Source: Hydrogenophaga sp. (lineage in GTDB: Bacteria; Pseudomonadota; Gammaproteobacteria; Burkholderiales; Burkholderiaceae_C). Taken from it: DNA of 64,000 nt. The translations under genes were made by a program, and so were the position numbers. The notes under the pieces are model-generated. The model did no database searches and was not told the DNA's origin. It saw only the letters and a list, made by a program, of their open reading frames with translations. The stretch is taken from contig JAURYH010000028.1 of the NCBI GenBank assembly GCA_030653975.1, positions 62,001-126,000 on the forward strand. Direction: 5' to 3'. This document shows, piece after piece, positions 19,927 through 29,944 of this stretch; position 1 is the stretch's first letter, and each line of letters begins with the position of its first letter.

Positions 19927-20340
19927 ATGAACAGTCATTACAACAACCAGCACCGCGGCTTCACCCTGATTGAACTGATGATCACGGTGGCGGTCATTGG
20001 CATCCTGGCGGCTATTGCCTTACCCAGCTACCAGGATTACGTGCGCAAGGGCCGGCGTGCCGATGCGCAAGCCTTCATGTACGAAGTCGCCGCGCGGCAG
20101 CAACACTTTCTGGTGGACCGGCGCATGTATGCGACCACATTGGCCGCATTGGGCCTGGCGACCCCCAGCAGCGTCAGTCCGCACTACGTCATCACATTGC
20201 CCAGCGTGGTCAACGATGCTCAACCCATGGGCTTCACCCTGCAGGCGGCACCCAAAGACGGTCAAACCAGCGACGCCTGCGGAACCTTGACCCTGAATGC
20301 GCAGGGCGTCAAAGGCGCAGACAAAGGGGGATGCTGGTGA
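19927..20340 (+). CDS. pilE: Type IV pilin PilE
   Basis: The 137-residue prepilin has the leader [11 protein letters not shown], cleaved before [19 protein letters not shown], and then the conserved [15 protein letters not shown] helix of PilE-type pilins. The C-terminal pair of cysteines (DACGTL and GGCW) would close the D-region loop. The ATG at 19927 gives a short normal leader; an upstream frame extension has no family similarity. It is small for a major pilin and leads the minor-pilin operon, so it may be a minor PilE. Its end overlaps fimT by ten bases. Confidence 0.88.
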   Translation: MNSHYNNQHRGFTLIELMITVAVIGILAAIALPSYQDYVRKGRRADAQAFMYEVAARQQHFLVDRRMYATTLAALGLATPSSVSPHYVITLPSVVNDAQPMGFTLQAAPKDGQTSDACGTLTLNAQGVKGADKGGCW

Positions 20341-20819
20341 ACACAGGGTCAACCAGCGGCCGCGCTGCCGGCCATCCAAAAGAAACCGGCTTCACGCTCA
20401 TTGAAGCCATGGTGGTCATAGCCATTCTGGGCATCTTGGTGGCGCTGGCAGCCCCCAGTTTCAGCAACACCATCGCGACCATGCGGATCAAATCCATTTC
20501 ATTTGATCTGGTCAATGATCTGAACACCGCCCGATCGGAAGCCATCAAGCGGAATGCTGATGTGGTGATTTCAGCGGTCGGCGGTGAGTGGAAGCAGGGG
20601 TGGAGCATCACGACCGGTGCCACCACCCTGAAAAGCCACGAGCCCCTCAGCGAATCCATCGCCGTCGAATCCGCCGTGACAGCGATCAACTTCCAGGGCA
20701 ACGGCAGACCCACCGCCGAAACCGCCCTCACGATCACCTCCACGCTGACCGGTGTATCCCCCCGCTGCGTCAAGCTGCAGGCGAGCGGATCGGCCCAGTC
20801 GGAGGCTTGCCCATCATGA
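20331..20819 (+). CDS. fimT: GspH/FimT-family minor pilin
   Basis: The 162-residue protein has a 23-residue leader ending PKETG, then [20 protein letters not shown], the prepilin peptidase site and N-helix. The [13 protein letters not shown] and WKQGWSI segments are typical of FimT/FimU, which take part in priming type IV pilus assembly. The C terminus has two cysteines. It overlaps pilE and pilV, showing a coupled operon. ATG 20331 is used; an in-frame GTG two codons on is possible. Confidence 0.85.
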   Translation: MLVNTGSTSGRAAGHPKETGFTLIEAMVVIAILGILVALAAPSFSNTIATMRIKSISFDLVNDLNTARSEAIKRNADVVISAVGGEWKQGWSITTGATTLKSHEPLSESIAVESAVTAINFQGNGRPTAETALTITSTLTGVSPRCVKLQASGSAQSEACPS

Positions 20820-21397
20820 TCTCGCGCCCACGCCGCAACCACCCGCCCGCAGCGCAACACGGTTTCCTGCTGATCGAAATCCTGGTGTCACTGGTCATCA
20901 TCGCCTTCGGGCTGCTGGCCCTGGCCGGTTTCGTCACCAAGGCCACCACCCTGGCCGTCGACACCGTCCAGCGCACACGGGCGTCCGCCCTGCTCAGCGA
21001 CATGTCGGGGCGCCTCGTCACGAACAAGAAACTTGCCGTGGCCGGCGATTACGTGGCCGCGACACAACCCGCCACCGGCTATGGCACGCCCGGAGCCACC
21101 AGCACGGTGTGCCCTGGCGCCGGCGTGGCGGGTGCGGATCTCTGCAACTGGCACAACCTGCTGCTCGGCGCCAACGACGCCCAGACCGACGGCAATGCCG
21201 CCGCGCTGGGCTACCGGGGCTGCCTGTCCCGGGATGTGGCGGCGCCCATCTTCACCATCACGGTGGCCTGGGGCGGAACCACCCCCGGCGAACCCGGCGC
21301 GAGTCCGAACAGCGACTGCGGTGAAGACCAGTTTGGCGACGATGCCTACCGGCGCGTCCTGCGCACGACGGTGCGAATTCCTGACCTCGAGAACTGA
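20816..21397 (+). CDS. pilV: Type IV pilus modification protein PilV
   Basis: The 193-residue minor pilin has the leader ending AAQHG, then FLLIEILVSLVIIAFGLLALAG, the PilV variant of the prepilin motif (FLLIE rather than FTLIE). The body has paired cysteines such as SDCGEDQ. PilV joins FimU, PilW and PilX in the minor-pilin tip complex. The ATG overlaps the fimT stop by four bases, and its stop shares a base with the pilW start. Confidence 0.87.
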   Translation: MISRPRRNHPPAAQHGFLLIEILVSLVIIAFGLLALAGFVTKATTLAVDTVQRTRASALLSDMSGRLVTNKKLAVAGDYVAATQPATGYGTPGATSTVCPGAGVAGADLCNWHNLLLGANDAQTDGNAAALGYRGCLSRDVAAPIFTITVAWGGTTPGEPGASPNSDCGEDQFGDDAYRRVLRTTVRIPDLEN

Positions 21398-22446
21398 TGC
21401 GCACGATGAGACCCCACCAAATCCATCGCGCCGGGCGCTCCAGCCGCATGCGCGGCTTCACCCTCATCGAACTGATGATCGGCATCACCATCGGCCTGAT
21501 CGTGCTGCTCGGGCTGGTGGTCTTTTTCTCCTACAACTCGCGCAACCAGCACGATCTGGAACGCAGCATCGTGCGACTGGAAAATTCACGGTTTGCGCTG
21601 GACACCCTGACCGAGGACCTGCTGCACGCGGGCTACTACGCCCAGCATGTACCGGACAGCGGCGCCTCCTACAACGCCATCGTTCCCTGTCCTGCTGACA
21701 TCTTGCCTGCTGACATCTTGAAACTGGGCTGGAGCGAGGACGCGACCCAAATGCCACCGGCCGTGCAGGGGCTTCCGGCCGACCCGACCGATGCCGCGCA
21801 AAGCTGCCTCACGGGCCTGCGCGCCGGCACCGACGTGATCACCGTGACCCACGCCGAAACCGGAGACTCCCAGACGCCGGCCAGCACGGACGTTTCCAAC
21901 CTCTACATCCAGACCACCAGTTGCGCCACCGACACGGACCGGGTCAAAGTCAACACCGGCGGCCCGGCCGTCAACTTCCCGCTGAAAACCCAGGAGTGCG
22001 ACGCCACCAAGCCCAACCCCGTGCACCGCCTGATGCAGCGCACCTATTTCCTTTCCGATTGCAACAACTGCACCAGCAACGACGGCATTCCCTCGCTCAA
22101 GCGGGGCGAGCTCATCGGCAACAGCTTTGTGGTCAACACCGTGGCCGAAGGGGTTGAACAACTCCAGTTTGAATACGGCGTGGACACCGACAGCGACGGT
22201 CAGGTGGACGAGTGGCTGGCTTTCGCGGGCATCACCGGTGCGGCGTCCTACGAATGGCGCAATGTCGTGGCCGTGCGGGTGCACATGCTGACACGCTCCA
22301 GCCAGCGCGATCCGGGCCAGGTCGAACAACGCACTTTCCAGATGGGGCCGCTCACCCTTGAACCGGCCGATTTGCCCGCCGGCTACAGACGCACCCTGCT
22401 CACCACCACCGTGCCGCTGACCAACGTAGGGAGCCGGAGAGAATGA
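21397..22446 (+). CDS. pilW: Type IV pilus assembly protein PilW
   Basis: The 349-residue prepilin has the leader ending SRMRG, then [22 protein letters not shown] and the SRNQHDLERSIVRLENSRFALDTL helix typical of PilW. The globular domain is larger than in other minor pilins, as expected, and contains several cysteines. An exact 15-bp tandem duplication at 21691-21720 repeats the residues PADIL. It is coupled to pilV and pilX by stop/start overlaps. Confidence 0.88.
   Translation: MRTMRPHQIHRAGRSSRMRGFTLIELMIGITIGLIVLLGLVVFFSYNSRNQHDLERSIVRLENSRFALDTLTEDLLHAGYYAQHVPDSGASYNAIVPCPADILPADILKLGWSEDATQMPPAVQGLPADPTDAAQSCLTGLRAGTDVITVTHAETGDSQTPASTDVSNLYIQTTSCATDTDRVKVNTGGPAVNFPLKTQECDATKPNPVHRLMQRTYFLSDCNNCTSNDGIPSLKRGELIGNSFVVNTVAEGVEQLQFEYGVDTDSDGQVDEWLAFAGITGAASYEWRNVVAVRVHMLTRSSQRDPGQVEQRTFQMGPLTLEPADLPAGYRRTLLTTTVPLTNVGSRRE
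21691..21720 (+). repeat. Perfect 15-bp tandem duplication inside pilW
   Basis: The unit CCTGCTGACATCTTG occurs twice head to tail and keeps the frame, giving PADILPADIL. Identity of the copies suggests a recent duplication; unit loss would also be in frame. Confidence 0.95.
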
Positions 22447-23009
22447 TGAACCCATGCCCTCAACAGCGGCCCGGCCAGCAACAAGGTTCGGTGCTGCTGG
22501 TCACCATGGTCTTCCTGCTGCTGTTCGCCATCGTTGCAACCGCGGTGTTCCGTGGCTCCCAGACCAGCGTCCAGGCGGTAGGCAACATGCAGTGGCGCAC
22601 CGAGGCCATCAATGCGACCAACGAAGTGGTGGCCAACATCCTCAGCGACTACGCCGGTTTCATCCAGCCCGCACTGACCCACGGCATGAATGGCCCGGGT
22701 GCCCCGAGTGGCGCGTTTTCGTCCGACGTCAATGGCGATGGCAATCCCGACATCTCGGTCAACGTGACGAACCTTAAGTGCAACTATGTGGCCCCGGTCA
22801 AGTGGGAAGATCTCGACGAGGAAAATCCGGAAGACCAACAATGTTTCGGCAGCAGCGCCAACCAGATGGGCGAACCCCCTGCGGTTTGCTCGGAAGTCCA
22901 GTTCGGCGTGACGCTCACCGCCACCGACACGGTCAGCGAGGCCAACGTCCAGATTGAGCAGGGTGTGGGCGTGCGGGTGAACAGCGTTGCCGATGTCTGC
23001 AATTTCTGA
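22443..23009 (+). CDS. pilX: Pilus assembly protein PilX
   Basis: The 188-residue protein has the PilX N-terminal segment QQGSVLLVTMVFLLLFAIVATAVFRGS, which replaces the classic FTLIE site, followed by the helix with the invariant E-N/T region TEAINATNEVVANI. It is a minor pilin that works with PilW and PilY1. The ATG at 22443 overlaps the pilW stop; a second in-frame ATG follows directly. Several cysteines occur in the C-terminal half. Confidence 0.84.
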   Translation: MMNPCPQQRPGQQQGSVLLVTMVFLLLFAIVATAVFRGSQTSVQAVGNMQWRTEAINATNEVVANILSDYAGFIQPALTHGMNGPGAPSGAFSSDVNGDGNPDISVNVTNLKCNYVAPVKWEDLDEENPEDQQCFGSSANQMGEPPAVCSEVQFGVTLTATDTVSEANVQIEQGVGVRVNSVADVCNF

Positions 23010-23074
23010 TCCCCAAGCCGCTTCTGCGCCCCGCCACACCCTCCGTTGACCCGCCTGCGGGAAAGGACCCAGCC

Positions 23075-26000
23075 ATGACCACCAGCCAGACACTCCCCCC
23101 ACGCACCCGGCGCCCGGTACGCCTGCTCCACGGCGGCGCCGTGCTGTTCTCGCTCACCGCCGTGGCCACGGTCTGGGCGGCAGACACCGACATCTACGGG
23201 CCGTCATCCAGCGCCTCCCTCGCCCCCAATGTGCTGATCCACTTCGACAACACGTCGAACTGGTCGGCCCAGAGCAATGCGTGGCAGCCCGGCAGCGTGT
23301 ACAACAAATGCAAGGCGGCGGACACCGGTGGGGAAACCCCCTGTCGGGATGCCATCTTGGCGGTTTTCGGCCCCAACAAGACCACCCAACTCCTCTGGCC
23401 GTGGGAGACGGGCTTTAAAGAATGGAGCAGCAGCAACGCACCCACCCAGGGGCAGGTGCAGTTGCGAGCCCTCAAATACGTGCTCAACAGCATGGTGTGC
23501 GCGGTGACCGAACCCAAGGTCGGGATCAACGTCGGCCTGTCGATATTCAACAGCACCAAAGGCTCGGTGCTCAGTTCCAGTGAAGGCACTGCGGTCATCT
23601 ACCACGCGGTCCAGCCCCTGGTGAAAAGCTCAACCGCCGACACGTGCATGGCGCTGATAGACAAGATTGACACCCTCGATCAGAACATCAACACACCAGC
23701 GTACAAGGCACCGGCGGATGCCAACTACGGCTCGGCGGTGTACGAAGCCTTCAAGTACTTCGGTGGCTACACCAACCCCAACCTGGTCGCCTCCGACACG
23801 GCGGGCAGCCCGGTGAGCCGCTCGGCGTATGGCCCCGGCCGGTTCGGCGCCACAAAGACCTCTCTCGATGACCCGGCGGCCTTCACCAGCGACACCCACA
23901 CGACATACCGACCGCCCGAATCCCAATGCAACAGCAACTACCTGCTGCTGGTGGGCAATGGCTACCCCAACGAAGAGACCAAAACGGGGCCCCTGTCGTT
24001 CAACGGTCTGGGCTACACGCCGCCCACCCTGTCGGCGACCAATTCCGACACCAGCCGCCTGGCCGACGAATGGGCCTACTTCGCGGCCAACACCGATGTC
24101 AACGCGGCGTCGGGTGTGCAGCCCCTCTACACGTACACCGTGAACGTGTACAACGCGGCCATTGATCTCAAACAGACCAAGCTGCTGAAATCCATGGCTT
24201 CGGTGGGCAGCCCGGACAATGTCTACGTGGAGGTCGGCGGCGACCTGCTGAAGCTCATTTCCGAATTCGAAGACGCGTTCCTCAAGGTAGCGACCGTGGA
24301 CAGCGTGTTTGCGTCCACGGCGCTGCCGGTGGCCACGAACGCCCAGGGCACCTTCCTGAACCAGGTGTACGTGGGCATGTTCCGCCCGGACGGCAGCTTC
24401 CGCCCGCGCTGGATCGGCAACATGCGCCAGTACCAGATCGGCATCGACAACGGCGCGCTCACCCTGATGGACGCGAACAACAAAGTCGCCACGTCCGGCG
24501 GCTTCTTCGCCGCCACGGCCAAAAGCTTCTGGACCGAGGACAGCGTGTTCTTCGACCTGAACCCCATGGGAACGCCCGCGAGCAGCAGCGACAGCCCCGA
24601 CGGTGCGGTCACCGAAAAAGGCGGCGCTGCCCAGATGCTGCGCCAAGCCAACCTGCAAGGTGCCAGCCAGCGCAAGGTCTACACCCTGCCGACCACCCCC
24701 GCCGGCAACGCGCTCCTGTCCAACACGCCCTTCGATACGACGAACACCGGGCTGGCTGCGGACCTGGTCGCCTGGGCCCGCGGTGAAAACAACCTGCTGG
24801 ACCAGCCCACCCACCTCGGCACAGAGGTCTTCAACGGCTCCTACAAAAACGGGACCACCGTGACCCCGCTGGGCAACACCGGCGCGCGCCACAGCATTCA
24901 CGGCGACGTGCTGCACGCCACGCCCACGGCCATCAACTACGGTGGCACCGATGTGGTGGTCTACTACGGCACCAACGACGGCCACTTCCACGCCATCGAC
25001 GGCCGCAAGAGCGGCACCGGCGCGGGCTCGGAACTCTGGTCCTTCGTCCCGCGGGAGCACTACGGCCTGCAAACGCGCCTGCGCGCGGGAGAGCCGCTAC
25101 TGCAACTTCCCGAAAACAATGACAAGGGTGAACTCATCACACCGACCACCGGGCAGGCTCCGAGAAGTTATGGCATGGACGGCCCCATCGGCAGCTACAC
25201 CCGCTACGACGCCAGTGGAGCGCTGCAGGAAGCCATCGTTTACCCGGCCATGCGCCGCGGGGGGCGCACGGTGTACGCGCTGGACGTCACAACGAAGGAC
25301 GCCCCCCGGTTCAAGTGGAAGATCAGCGGTGGCGCCGGCGGCGATTTTGACAAACTGGCGCAGACCTGGTCCATGCCGCGCACCATCCCCGTGAGCACCG
25401 GCACGACACCCGACCTGCTCACCGTGCTGGGTGGTGGTTACGACCCCGCCGAGGACAGCAACACCTCCGACGGCATCGGCAAGGCGGTGTTCATCGTCAA
25501 CGGGCGCACGGGGGCGCTGGTCAAGCGCATCGATACCGAGTTTTCGGTGCCGAGCGAGATCACACTGGTCGACACCAATCGGGACGGCCGGCCCGACCGG
25601 CTGTACTTCGCCGATGTGCGCGGCAACCTGTACCGCATCACGGTGCCCGCCACCGGTGACCTGCTGACGTCCGCCGCCTGGAACGGCGTCGAGGCCACGA
25701 AGATCGCCGTGCTGGAGGGCAAGGTGTTTTACCGTCCCGACGTGGTGATGACCAAAAGCTTCGCGGCGATCCTGGTTGGCACCGGCGACCGGGAAAAGCC
25801 CACGCTCAAGGTCACCAGCGACCGTTTCTTCCTGATCAAGGATCCACTGGCGGCCCCGATCACCACGGCGCTGAGTCTCACCGACATCACCAAGATCGCC
25901 ACCGTCAACAACACCACCATGGTGCCGGAGCCCACAGGCACCACGGTCAGTGCAAACGGCTGTTACATCCAGCTCGCCACCAACGGCGAGAAGGTCATCA

Positions 26001-26353
26001 ACGCCCCGTTGACGGCGTCGGGTGTCACCTATTTCGGCACCAACCGACCCGCTCCGGACAGCTCCAACACCTGCGTGGGCAACCTCGGTCAGGGCTTTGC
26101 CTACCAGTTCCCGCTGTTCTGCGGTGTGCCACTCAAGCCCACCACCATCCTGGGCGGCGGCATGATTCCCTCGCCGGTGACCGGCGTGGTCTTGCTGGAA
26201 ACCCAGGGCGAAGACGGGACCACCACCACCACCAAGCAGCAATTTCTGATTGGTGGCGCAGGCCCCTCACCCCTGACGGTGACCGATCCCACGCCGCTGG
26301 TGTCACCCAAGCGCCGCCCCCTCTACTGGCGCATCAACAACAACAACCGCTGA
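23075..26353 (+). CDS. pilY1: Type IV pilus tip adhesin/assembly factor PilY1
   Basis: PilY1 primes pilus extension with the minor pilins, counteracts retraction and acts as an adhesin. The 1092-residue precursor has a Sec signal ending VATVWAAD. Its N-terminal half is like a degenerate von Willebrand A domain (PNVLIHFDNTSNW, lacking the classic DxSxS MIDAS). The C-terminal half is a PilY1 beta-propeller with VVYYGTNDGHFHAIDGR and a calcium loop DTNRDGRPDRLYFADVRG at about residues 833-850. GGAAAGGA precedes the ATG. It is the last gene of the minor-pilin operon. Confidence 0.92.
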   Translation: MTTSQTLPPRTRRPVRLLHGGAVLFSLTAVATVWAADTDIYGPSSSASLAPNVLIHFDNTSNWSAQSNAWQPGSVYNKCKAADTGGETPCRDAILAVFGPNKTTQLLWPWETGFKEWSSSNAPTQGQVQLRALKYVLNSMVCAVTEPKVGINVGLSIFNSTKGSVLSSSEGTAVIYHAVQPLVKSSTADTCMALIDKIDTLDQNINTPAYKAPADANYGSAVYEAFKYFGGYTNPNLVASDTAGSPVSRSAYGPGRFGATKTSLDDPAAFTSDTHTTYRPPESQCNSNYLLLVGNGYPNEETKTGPLSFNGLGYTPPTLSATNSDTSRLADEWAYFAANTDVNAASGVQPLYTYTVNVYNAAIDLKQTKLLKSMASVGSPDNVYVEVGGDLLKLISEFEDAFLKVATVDSVFASTALPVATNAQGTFLNQVYVGMFRPDGSFRPRWIGNMRQYQIGIDNGALTLMDANNKVATSGGFFAATAKSFWTEDSVFFDLNPMGTPASSSDSPDGAVTEKGGAAQMLRQANLQGASQRKVYTLPTTPAGNALLSNTPFDTTNTGLAADLVAWARGENNLLDQPTHLGTEVFNGSYKNGTTVTPLGNTGARHSIHGDVLHATPTAINYGGTDVVVYYGTNDGHFHAIDGRKSGTGAGSELWSFVPREHYGLQTRLRAGEPLLQLPENNDKGELITPTTGQAPRSYGMDGPIGSYTRYDASGALQEAIVYPAMRRGGRTVYALDVTTKDAPRFKWKISGGAGGDFDKLAQTWSMPRTIPVSTGTTPDLLTVLGGGYDPAEDSNTSDGIGKAVFIVNGRTGALVKRIDTEFSVPSEITLVDTNRDGRPDRLYFADVRGNLYRITVPATGDLLTSAAWNGVEATKIAVLEGKVFYRPDVVMTKSFAAILVGTGDREKPTLKVTSDRFFLIKDPLAAPITTALSLTDITKIATVNNTTMVPEPTGTTVSANGCYIQLATNGEKVINAPLTASGVTYFGTNRPAPDSSNTCVGNLGQGFAYQFPLFCGVPLKPTTILGGGMIPSPVTGVVLLETQGEDGTTTTTKQQFLIGGAGPSPLTVTDPTPLVSPKRRPLYWRINNNNR

Positions 26354-26426
26354 GACCGCGGGCGGCGCCTGGCACAAACCGGGCGCGGCCGGGCCGGTGC
26401 CTTCCACGGTGGAGCGCAAGGAACCC

Positions 26427-27557
26427 ATGCAAGCCATGACAAGCTTGAGCCGGATCGCGGAAAACGCCGTGGGCCTGTCTGAGCCGAATCCGCGCGTCGC
26501 CTGTCGAATTGAAACCGCCGATGGCCGGACCTTCAGCGGCTTCACCCAGCAAGCAGGCGGTCCGCATGCCGAAGTCATGGCCCTGCGCGCGGCTGAGGCA
26601 GGCGGTGCGGATCTCCGGGGTGCCACGGTCCATGTCACGCTCGAACCCTGCTCCCACCACGGCCGCACGCCACCTTGCTGCGACGCGCTGATCGCCGCGC
26701 AGGTGGGCAAGGTGGTGGTGGCCACGAGCGATCCCAATCCGCTGGTGGCTGGTCGCGGCCTGGAGCGCCTTCGTGCGGCGGGTATCGCGGTGGAGCTGCT
26801 GCCGCCCGACAGCGAAGCCGCCCGTGCCTCGCGCGAACTCAACATCGGCTTCTTCAGCCGCATGATCCGGAAAACGCCCTGGGTGCGATTGAAGGTCGCC
26901 GCCTCGCTGGACGGCAGCACGGCGCTGGGCAACGGGGCGAGCCAGTGGATCACCGGCGAAGCCGCGCGCACCGATGGCCATGCCTGGCGCGCCCGCGCCT
27001 GCGCGGTGCTGACCGGCATCGGCACCGTGCTCGAGGACGATCCGATGCTGGATGTTCGGCTCGTGGACACGCCACGCCAGCCGCACCTGGTGATCGTTGA
27101 CAGCCGGCTGGAAACACCACTGACCGCGCGCCTGTTCGGTGCGCCTGCTCATGGACTGGCGCGCAAGATCCTCATCTATTGCGCCGCCGCAGAACCACAA
27201 AAGCAGGCGGCGCTGGAAACCCTGGGTGCCACGGTGCTCTGCCTGCCCGGCCCCCGGGGCAAGGTGGACCTGGCGGCGATGCTGCGCGATCTGGGCCAGC
27301 GCGAAGTCAACGAGCTGCATCTGGAAGCGGGCCACAAACTCAATGGCTCGTTCATCCGCGAAGGCCTGGTGGACGAACTGCTGCTCTACCTGGCCCCGCT
27401 GCTGCTGGGCACGGGGGGCCACGGCATGGCCGGCTTCGGCCCACTGCAGGCGCTGGATGAGGGCCTGAAGCTGGCTTTTCATGCCATCGACCCGGTGGGT
27501 GAAGACCTCAGGATCGTGGCCCGGGTGCGCGGCCGCGACGCCTTTCTGCGCGCCTGA
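26427..27557 (+). CDS. ribD: Bifunctional riboflavin deaminase/reductase RibD
   Basis: RibD deaminates the pyrimidine product of GTP cyclohydrolase II and then reduces its ribosyl side chain. The 376-residue protein has the zinc deaminase motifs GGPHAEVMAL and EPCSHHGRTPPC in the N-terminal domain and the reductase domain from about residue 150 (KVAASLDGSTAL, SQWITGEAAR, ELHLEAGHKLNGSF). The start is set at ATG 26427 with AAGGAA just upstream; the N-terminal region before NPRVACRIE is somewhat short and atypical. It begins the rib gene group. No FMN riboswitch was seen upstream. Confidence 0.93.
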   Translation: MQAMTSLSRIAENAVGLSEPNPRVACRIETADGRTFSGFTQQAGGPHAEVMALRAAEAGGADLRGATVHVTLEPCSHHGRTPPCCDALIAAQVGKVVVATSDPNPLVAGRGLERLRAAGIAVELLPPDSEAARASRELNIGFFSRMIRKTPWVRLKVAASLDGSTALGNGASQWITGEAARTDGHAWRARACAVLTGIGTVLEDDPMLDVRLVDTPRQPHLVIVDSRLETPLTARLFGAPAHGLARKILIYCAAAEPQKQAALETLGATVLCLPGPRGKVDLAAMLRDLGQREVNELHLEAGHKLNGSFIREGLVDELLLYLAPLLLGTGGHGMAGFGPLQALDEGLKLAFHAIDPVGEDLRIVARVRGRDAFLRA

Positions 27558-27671
27558 GCACCGCGTCTGCCCTGGGCGGGCACCCCTTTGGCGCCCGGCC
27601 GCCGGGCATTTCTGCCTTTCCGGTGACCCTCGGCCGGAAAGCGCGCGCAAACCCTGCGAAAATACGCGCCT

Positions 27672-28319
27672 ATGTTTACCGGCATCATCACCGGCGTGGG
27701 GCGTATCGCCGACCTCCACGCTCTGGGCAGCTCTTTGAACCACGGCAAGCGACTCACGATCGAGGCGCCGCCGGGCTACCTCGACGACGTGGGTCTGGGC
27801 GACAGCATCGCGCACAACGGGGCCTGCATGACCGTGACCACGCTGGACGCCCCCAACCACCGCTACACCATCGACGTGTCGGCCGAATCGCTGGCCTGCA
27901 CCGCGGGCCTGGACACGGTGGGCAACCGGGTCAACCTCGAAAAAGCCTTGCGTGGCAACGACCGGCTGGGCGGCCACATCGTTTCCGGCCATGTGGACGG
28001 CATCGGCACCGTGACCCGATTCGCCCGCGTCGGCGAGAGCTGGGAACTGCGCGTGATGGCGCCGCCCGAGCTGGGCAAATACCTCGCCTACAAGGGTTCC
28101 ATCACCGTCAACGGCGTGAGCCTGACAGTGAACCAGATCCAGGACAGCGCCGCGGGCTGCGAGTTCAGCATCAACCTCATTCCCCACACGGTGGAAAACA
28201 CCTCGCTCGGCCAGCTAAGCGATGGCAGCCAGGTCAACCTCGAAATCGACACCGTGGCGCGTTACGTGGAGCGCATGCTCAGCGCCACCGGCACCCAACC
28301 CAAGGACCCTTCAGCATGA
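27672..28319 (+). CDS. ribE: Riboflavin synthase alpha chain
   Basis: Riboflavin synthase dismutates two 6,7-dimethyl-8-ribityllumazine molecules to riboflavin. The 215-residue protein starts [10 protein letters not shown] and contains two lumazine-binding repeats, each with the [10 protein letters not shown]-type loop or its counterpart and the SLTVNQI/CMTVTT motifs. Length is standard for the trimeric enzyme. It lies 114 bases after ribD and overlaps ribBA by four bases. Confidence 0.95.
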   Translation: MFTGIITGVGRIADLHALGSSLNHGKRLTIEAPPGYLDDVGLGDSIAHNGACMTVTTLDAPNHRYTIDVSAESLACTAGLDTVGNRVNLEKALRGNDRLGGHIVSGHVDGIGTVTRFARVGESWELRVMAPPELGKYLAYKGSITVNGVSLTVNQIQDSAAGCEFSINLIPHTVENTSLGQLSDGSQVNLEIDTVARYVERMLSATGTQPKDPSA

Positions 28320-29446
28320 ACGCCCCCGAAACCCTGGCGCCCGTGGTCATCTCCCCGGTGGAAGACATCGTCGCCGACATGCGCGCCGGTCGCATCGTGA
28401 TCCTCGTCGACGAGGAAGACCGTGAAAACGAAGGCGACCTGGTGCTCGCCGCCGACCACGTGACGCCCGAAGCGATCAACTTCATGGCGCGTTTCGGGCG
28501 TGGCCTGATCTGCCTCACGCTCACGCGCGAGCGCTGCGAACAGCTCAAGCTCCCGCCCATGGTCGTTCGCAACGGCGACAAGAAGGGCACGGCCTTCACG
28601 GTGTCGATCGAAGCCGCCGAGGGCGTGACCACCGGCATTTCGGCGGCCGACCGCGCGCGCACCGTGCAGGCCGCCGTGGCCCCGAAGGCCCAGGCCGACG
28701 ATCTGGTGCAACCCGGCCACATCTTTCCGCTGCAGGCGGTTGAAGGCGGTGTGCTCATGCGCGCCGGCCACACCGAAGCCGGCTGTGACCTCGCCGCCAT
28801 GGCCGGCTGTTCGCCCGCTTCCGTGATCTGCGAGATCATGAAAGACGACGGCACCATGGCCCGCCTGCCCGACCTGCAGCTGTTCGCCGCCGAACACGGC
28901 CTGAAGATCGGAACCATCGCCGACCTGATCGAACACCGCAGCCGCACCGAAAGCCTGGTGCAGAAGCTCGGCACGCGCAGCCTCAACACCGCTTTCGGCG
29001 AATTCACCGCCCACGCCTTCCGCGACGGCCCCAGCGGTGCCCTGCACCTGGCCCTGGTCAAGGGCCAGTGGACACCCGACCAGAGCGTGGCCGTGCGCGT
29101 GCACGAACCGCTGTCGGTGCTGGACGCGCTCGAAGTCGGCCGCTCCATGCACAGCTGGAGCTTGGAGGCCAGCCTGCGCCACATCGCCGAAGCCGGCGCG
29201 GGCGTGGCCGTGCTGCTCAACTGCGGCGAAACCGCCGGGCAGCTGCTGGCGCAGTTCGAAGGCACGGCCCGCTCGGCGCAGGCGCCCGAACGCGGCCGCA
29301 TGGACCTGCGCACCTACGGCGTGGGCGCGCAGATCCTGCGCGAATGTGGCGTGCACAAGATGCAGCTCATGGGCAACCCGCGCCGCATGCCCAGCATGAC
29401 CGGCTACGGCCTCGAAATCACCGGATACCTCAGTCGCACCGCCTGA
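28316..29446 (+). CDS. ribBA: 3,4-dihydroxy-2-butanone-4-phosphate synthase with degenerate GTP cyclohydrolase II domain
   Basis: The 376-residue protein has a complete RibB domain (residues 1 to about 205) with [12 protein letters not shown] and [14 protein letters not shown], the metal/substrate loops for ribulose-5-phosphate conversion. The RibA-like domain follows, but the zinc-binding SECLTGD...RCDCG region is replaced by [17 protein letters not shown], without cysteines. GTP cyclohydrolase II activity is therefore unlikely, as in RibBX-type proteins known from other Proteobacteria. A separate ribA elsewhere would be needed. It overlaps ribE and is followed by ribH. Confidence 0.92.
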   Translation: MNAPETLAPVVISPVEDIVADMRAGRIVILVDEEDRENEGDLVLAADHVTPEAINFMARFGRGLICLTLTRERCEQLKLPPMVVRNGDKKGTAFTVSIEAAEGVTTGISAADRARTVQAAVAPKAQADDLVQPGHIFPLQAVEGGVLMRAGHTEAGCDLAAMAGCSPASVICEIMKDDGTMARLPDLQLFAAEHGLKIGTIADLIEHRSRTESLVQKLGTRSLNTAFGEFTAHAFRDGPSGALHLALVKGQWTPDQSVAVRVHEPLSVLDALEVGRSMHSWSLEASLRHIAEAGAGVAVLLNCGETAGQLLAQFEGTARSAQAPERGRMDLRTYGVGAQILRECGVHKMQLMGNPRRMPSMTGYGLEITGYLSRTA

Positions 29447-29478
29447 ACCTCCTCACACATAACCAGAAAGAAAACCCC

Positions 29479-29943
29479 ATGTTCGGCGCAGACAAAGGCA
29501 CCCCCAACCCGCTCGATGGCAAGAAGCTCGCCATCGGCATCGTGCAGGCCCGCTTCAACGAAGGCATCACCGATGCGCTCTTCAACGCCTGCCACGCCGA
29601 GCTGCTGGCGCTGGGCGTGCAGGAAAAAAACATCACCCATGTGAAGGTCCCCGGCGCGCTCGAAGTGCCGGTGGCCCTGCAGGCCCTGGCCGAGCGCGAC
29701 GACTTCGACGCCCTGATCGCCCTGGGCTGCATCATCCGCGGCGAGACCTACCACTTCGAGCTGGTCGCCAACGAATCCGGCGCCGCGGTCACCCGGCTGG
29801 CGCTGGACTACCAGGTGCCGATCGCCAACGCCATCCTCACCACCGAGAACCTGGAGCAGGCGGTCGCCCGCCAGGAAGAAAAAGGCCGTGACGCGGCACG
29901 CGTGGCCATCGAAATGGCCCACCTGCTGGAAGACATCGGCTGA
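29479..29943 (+). CDS. ribH: 6,7-dimethyl-8-ribityllumazine synthase
   Basis: RibH condenses the RibB and RibD products to the lumazine precursor of riboflavin and assembles into an icosahedral or decameric shell. The 154-residue protein has [11 protein letters not shown] near the N terminus, [12 protein letters not shown], and the catalytic histidine in [14 protein letters not shown]. The ATG at 29479 gives the normal length. It lies 32 bases after ribBA and one base before nusB. Confidence 0.96.
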   Translation: MFGADKGTPNPLDGKKLAIGIVQARFNEGITDALFNACHAELLALGVQEKNITHVKVPGALEVPVALQALAERDDFDALIALGCIIRGETYHFELVANESGAAVTRLALDYQVPIANAILTTENLEQAVARQEEKGRDAARVAIEMAHLLEDIG

Positions 29944-29944
29944 C

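Noticed and set aside
26354-27671. FMN riboswitch upstream of ribD or ribE
   Set aside because: The RFN element consensus is not present in the short gaps before ribD or ribE.
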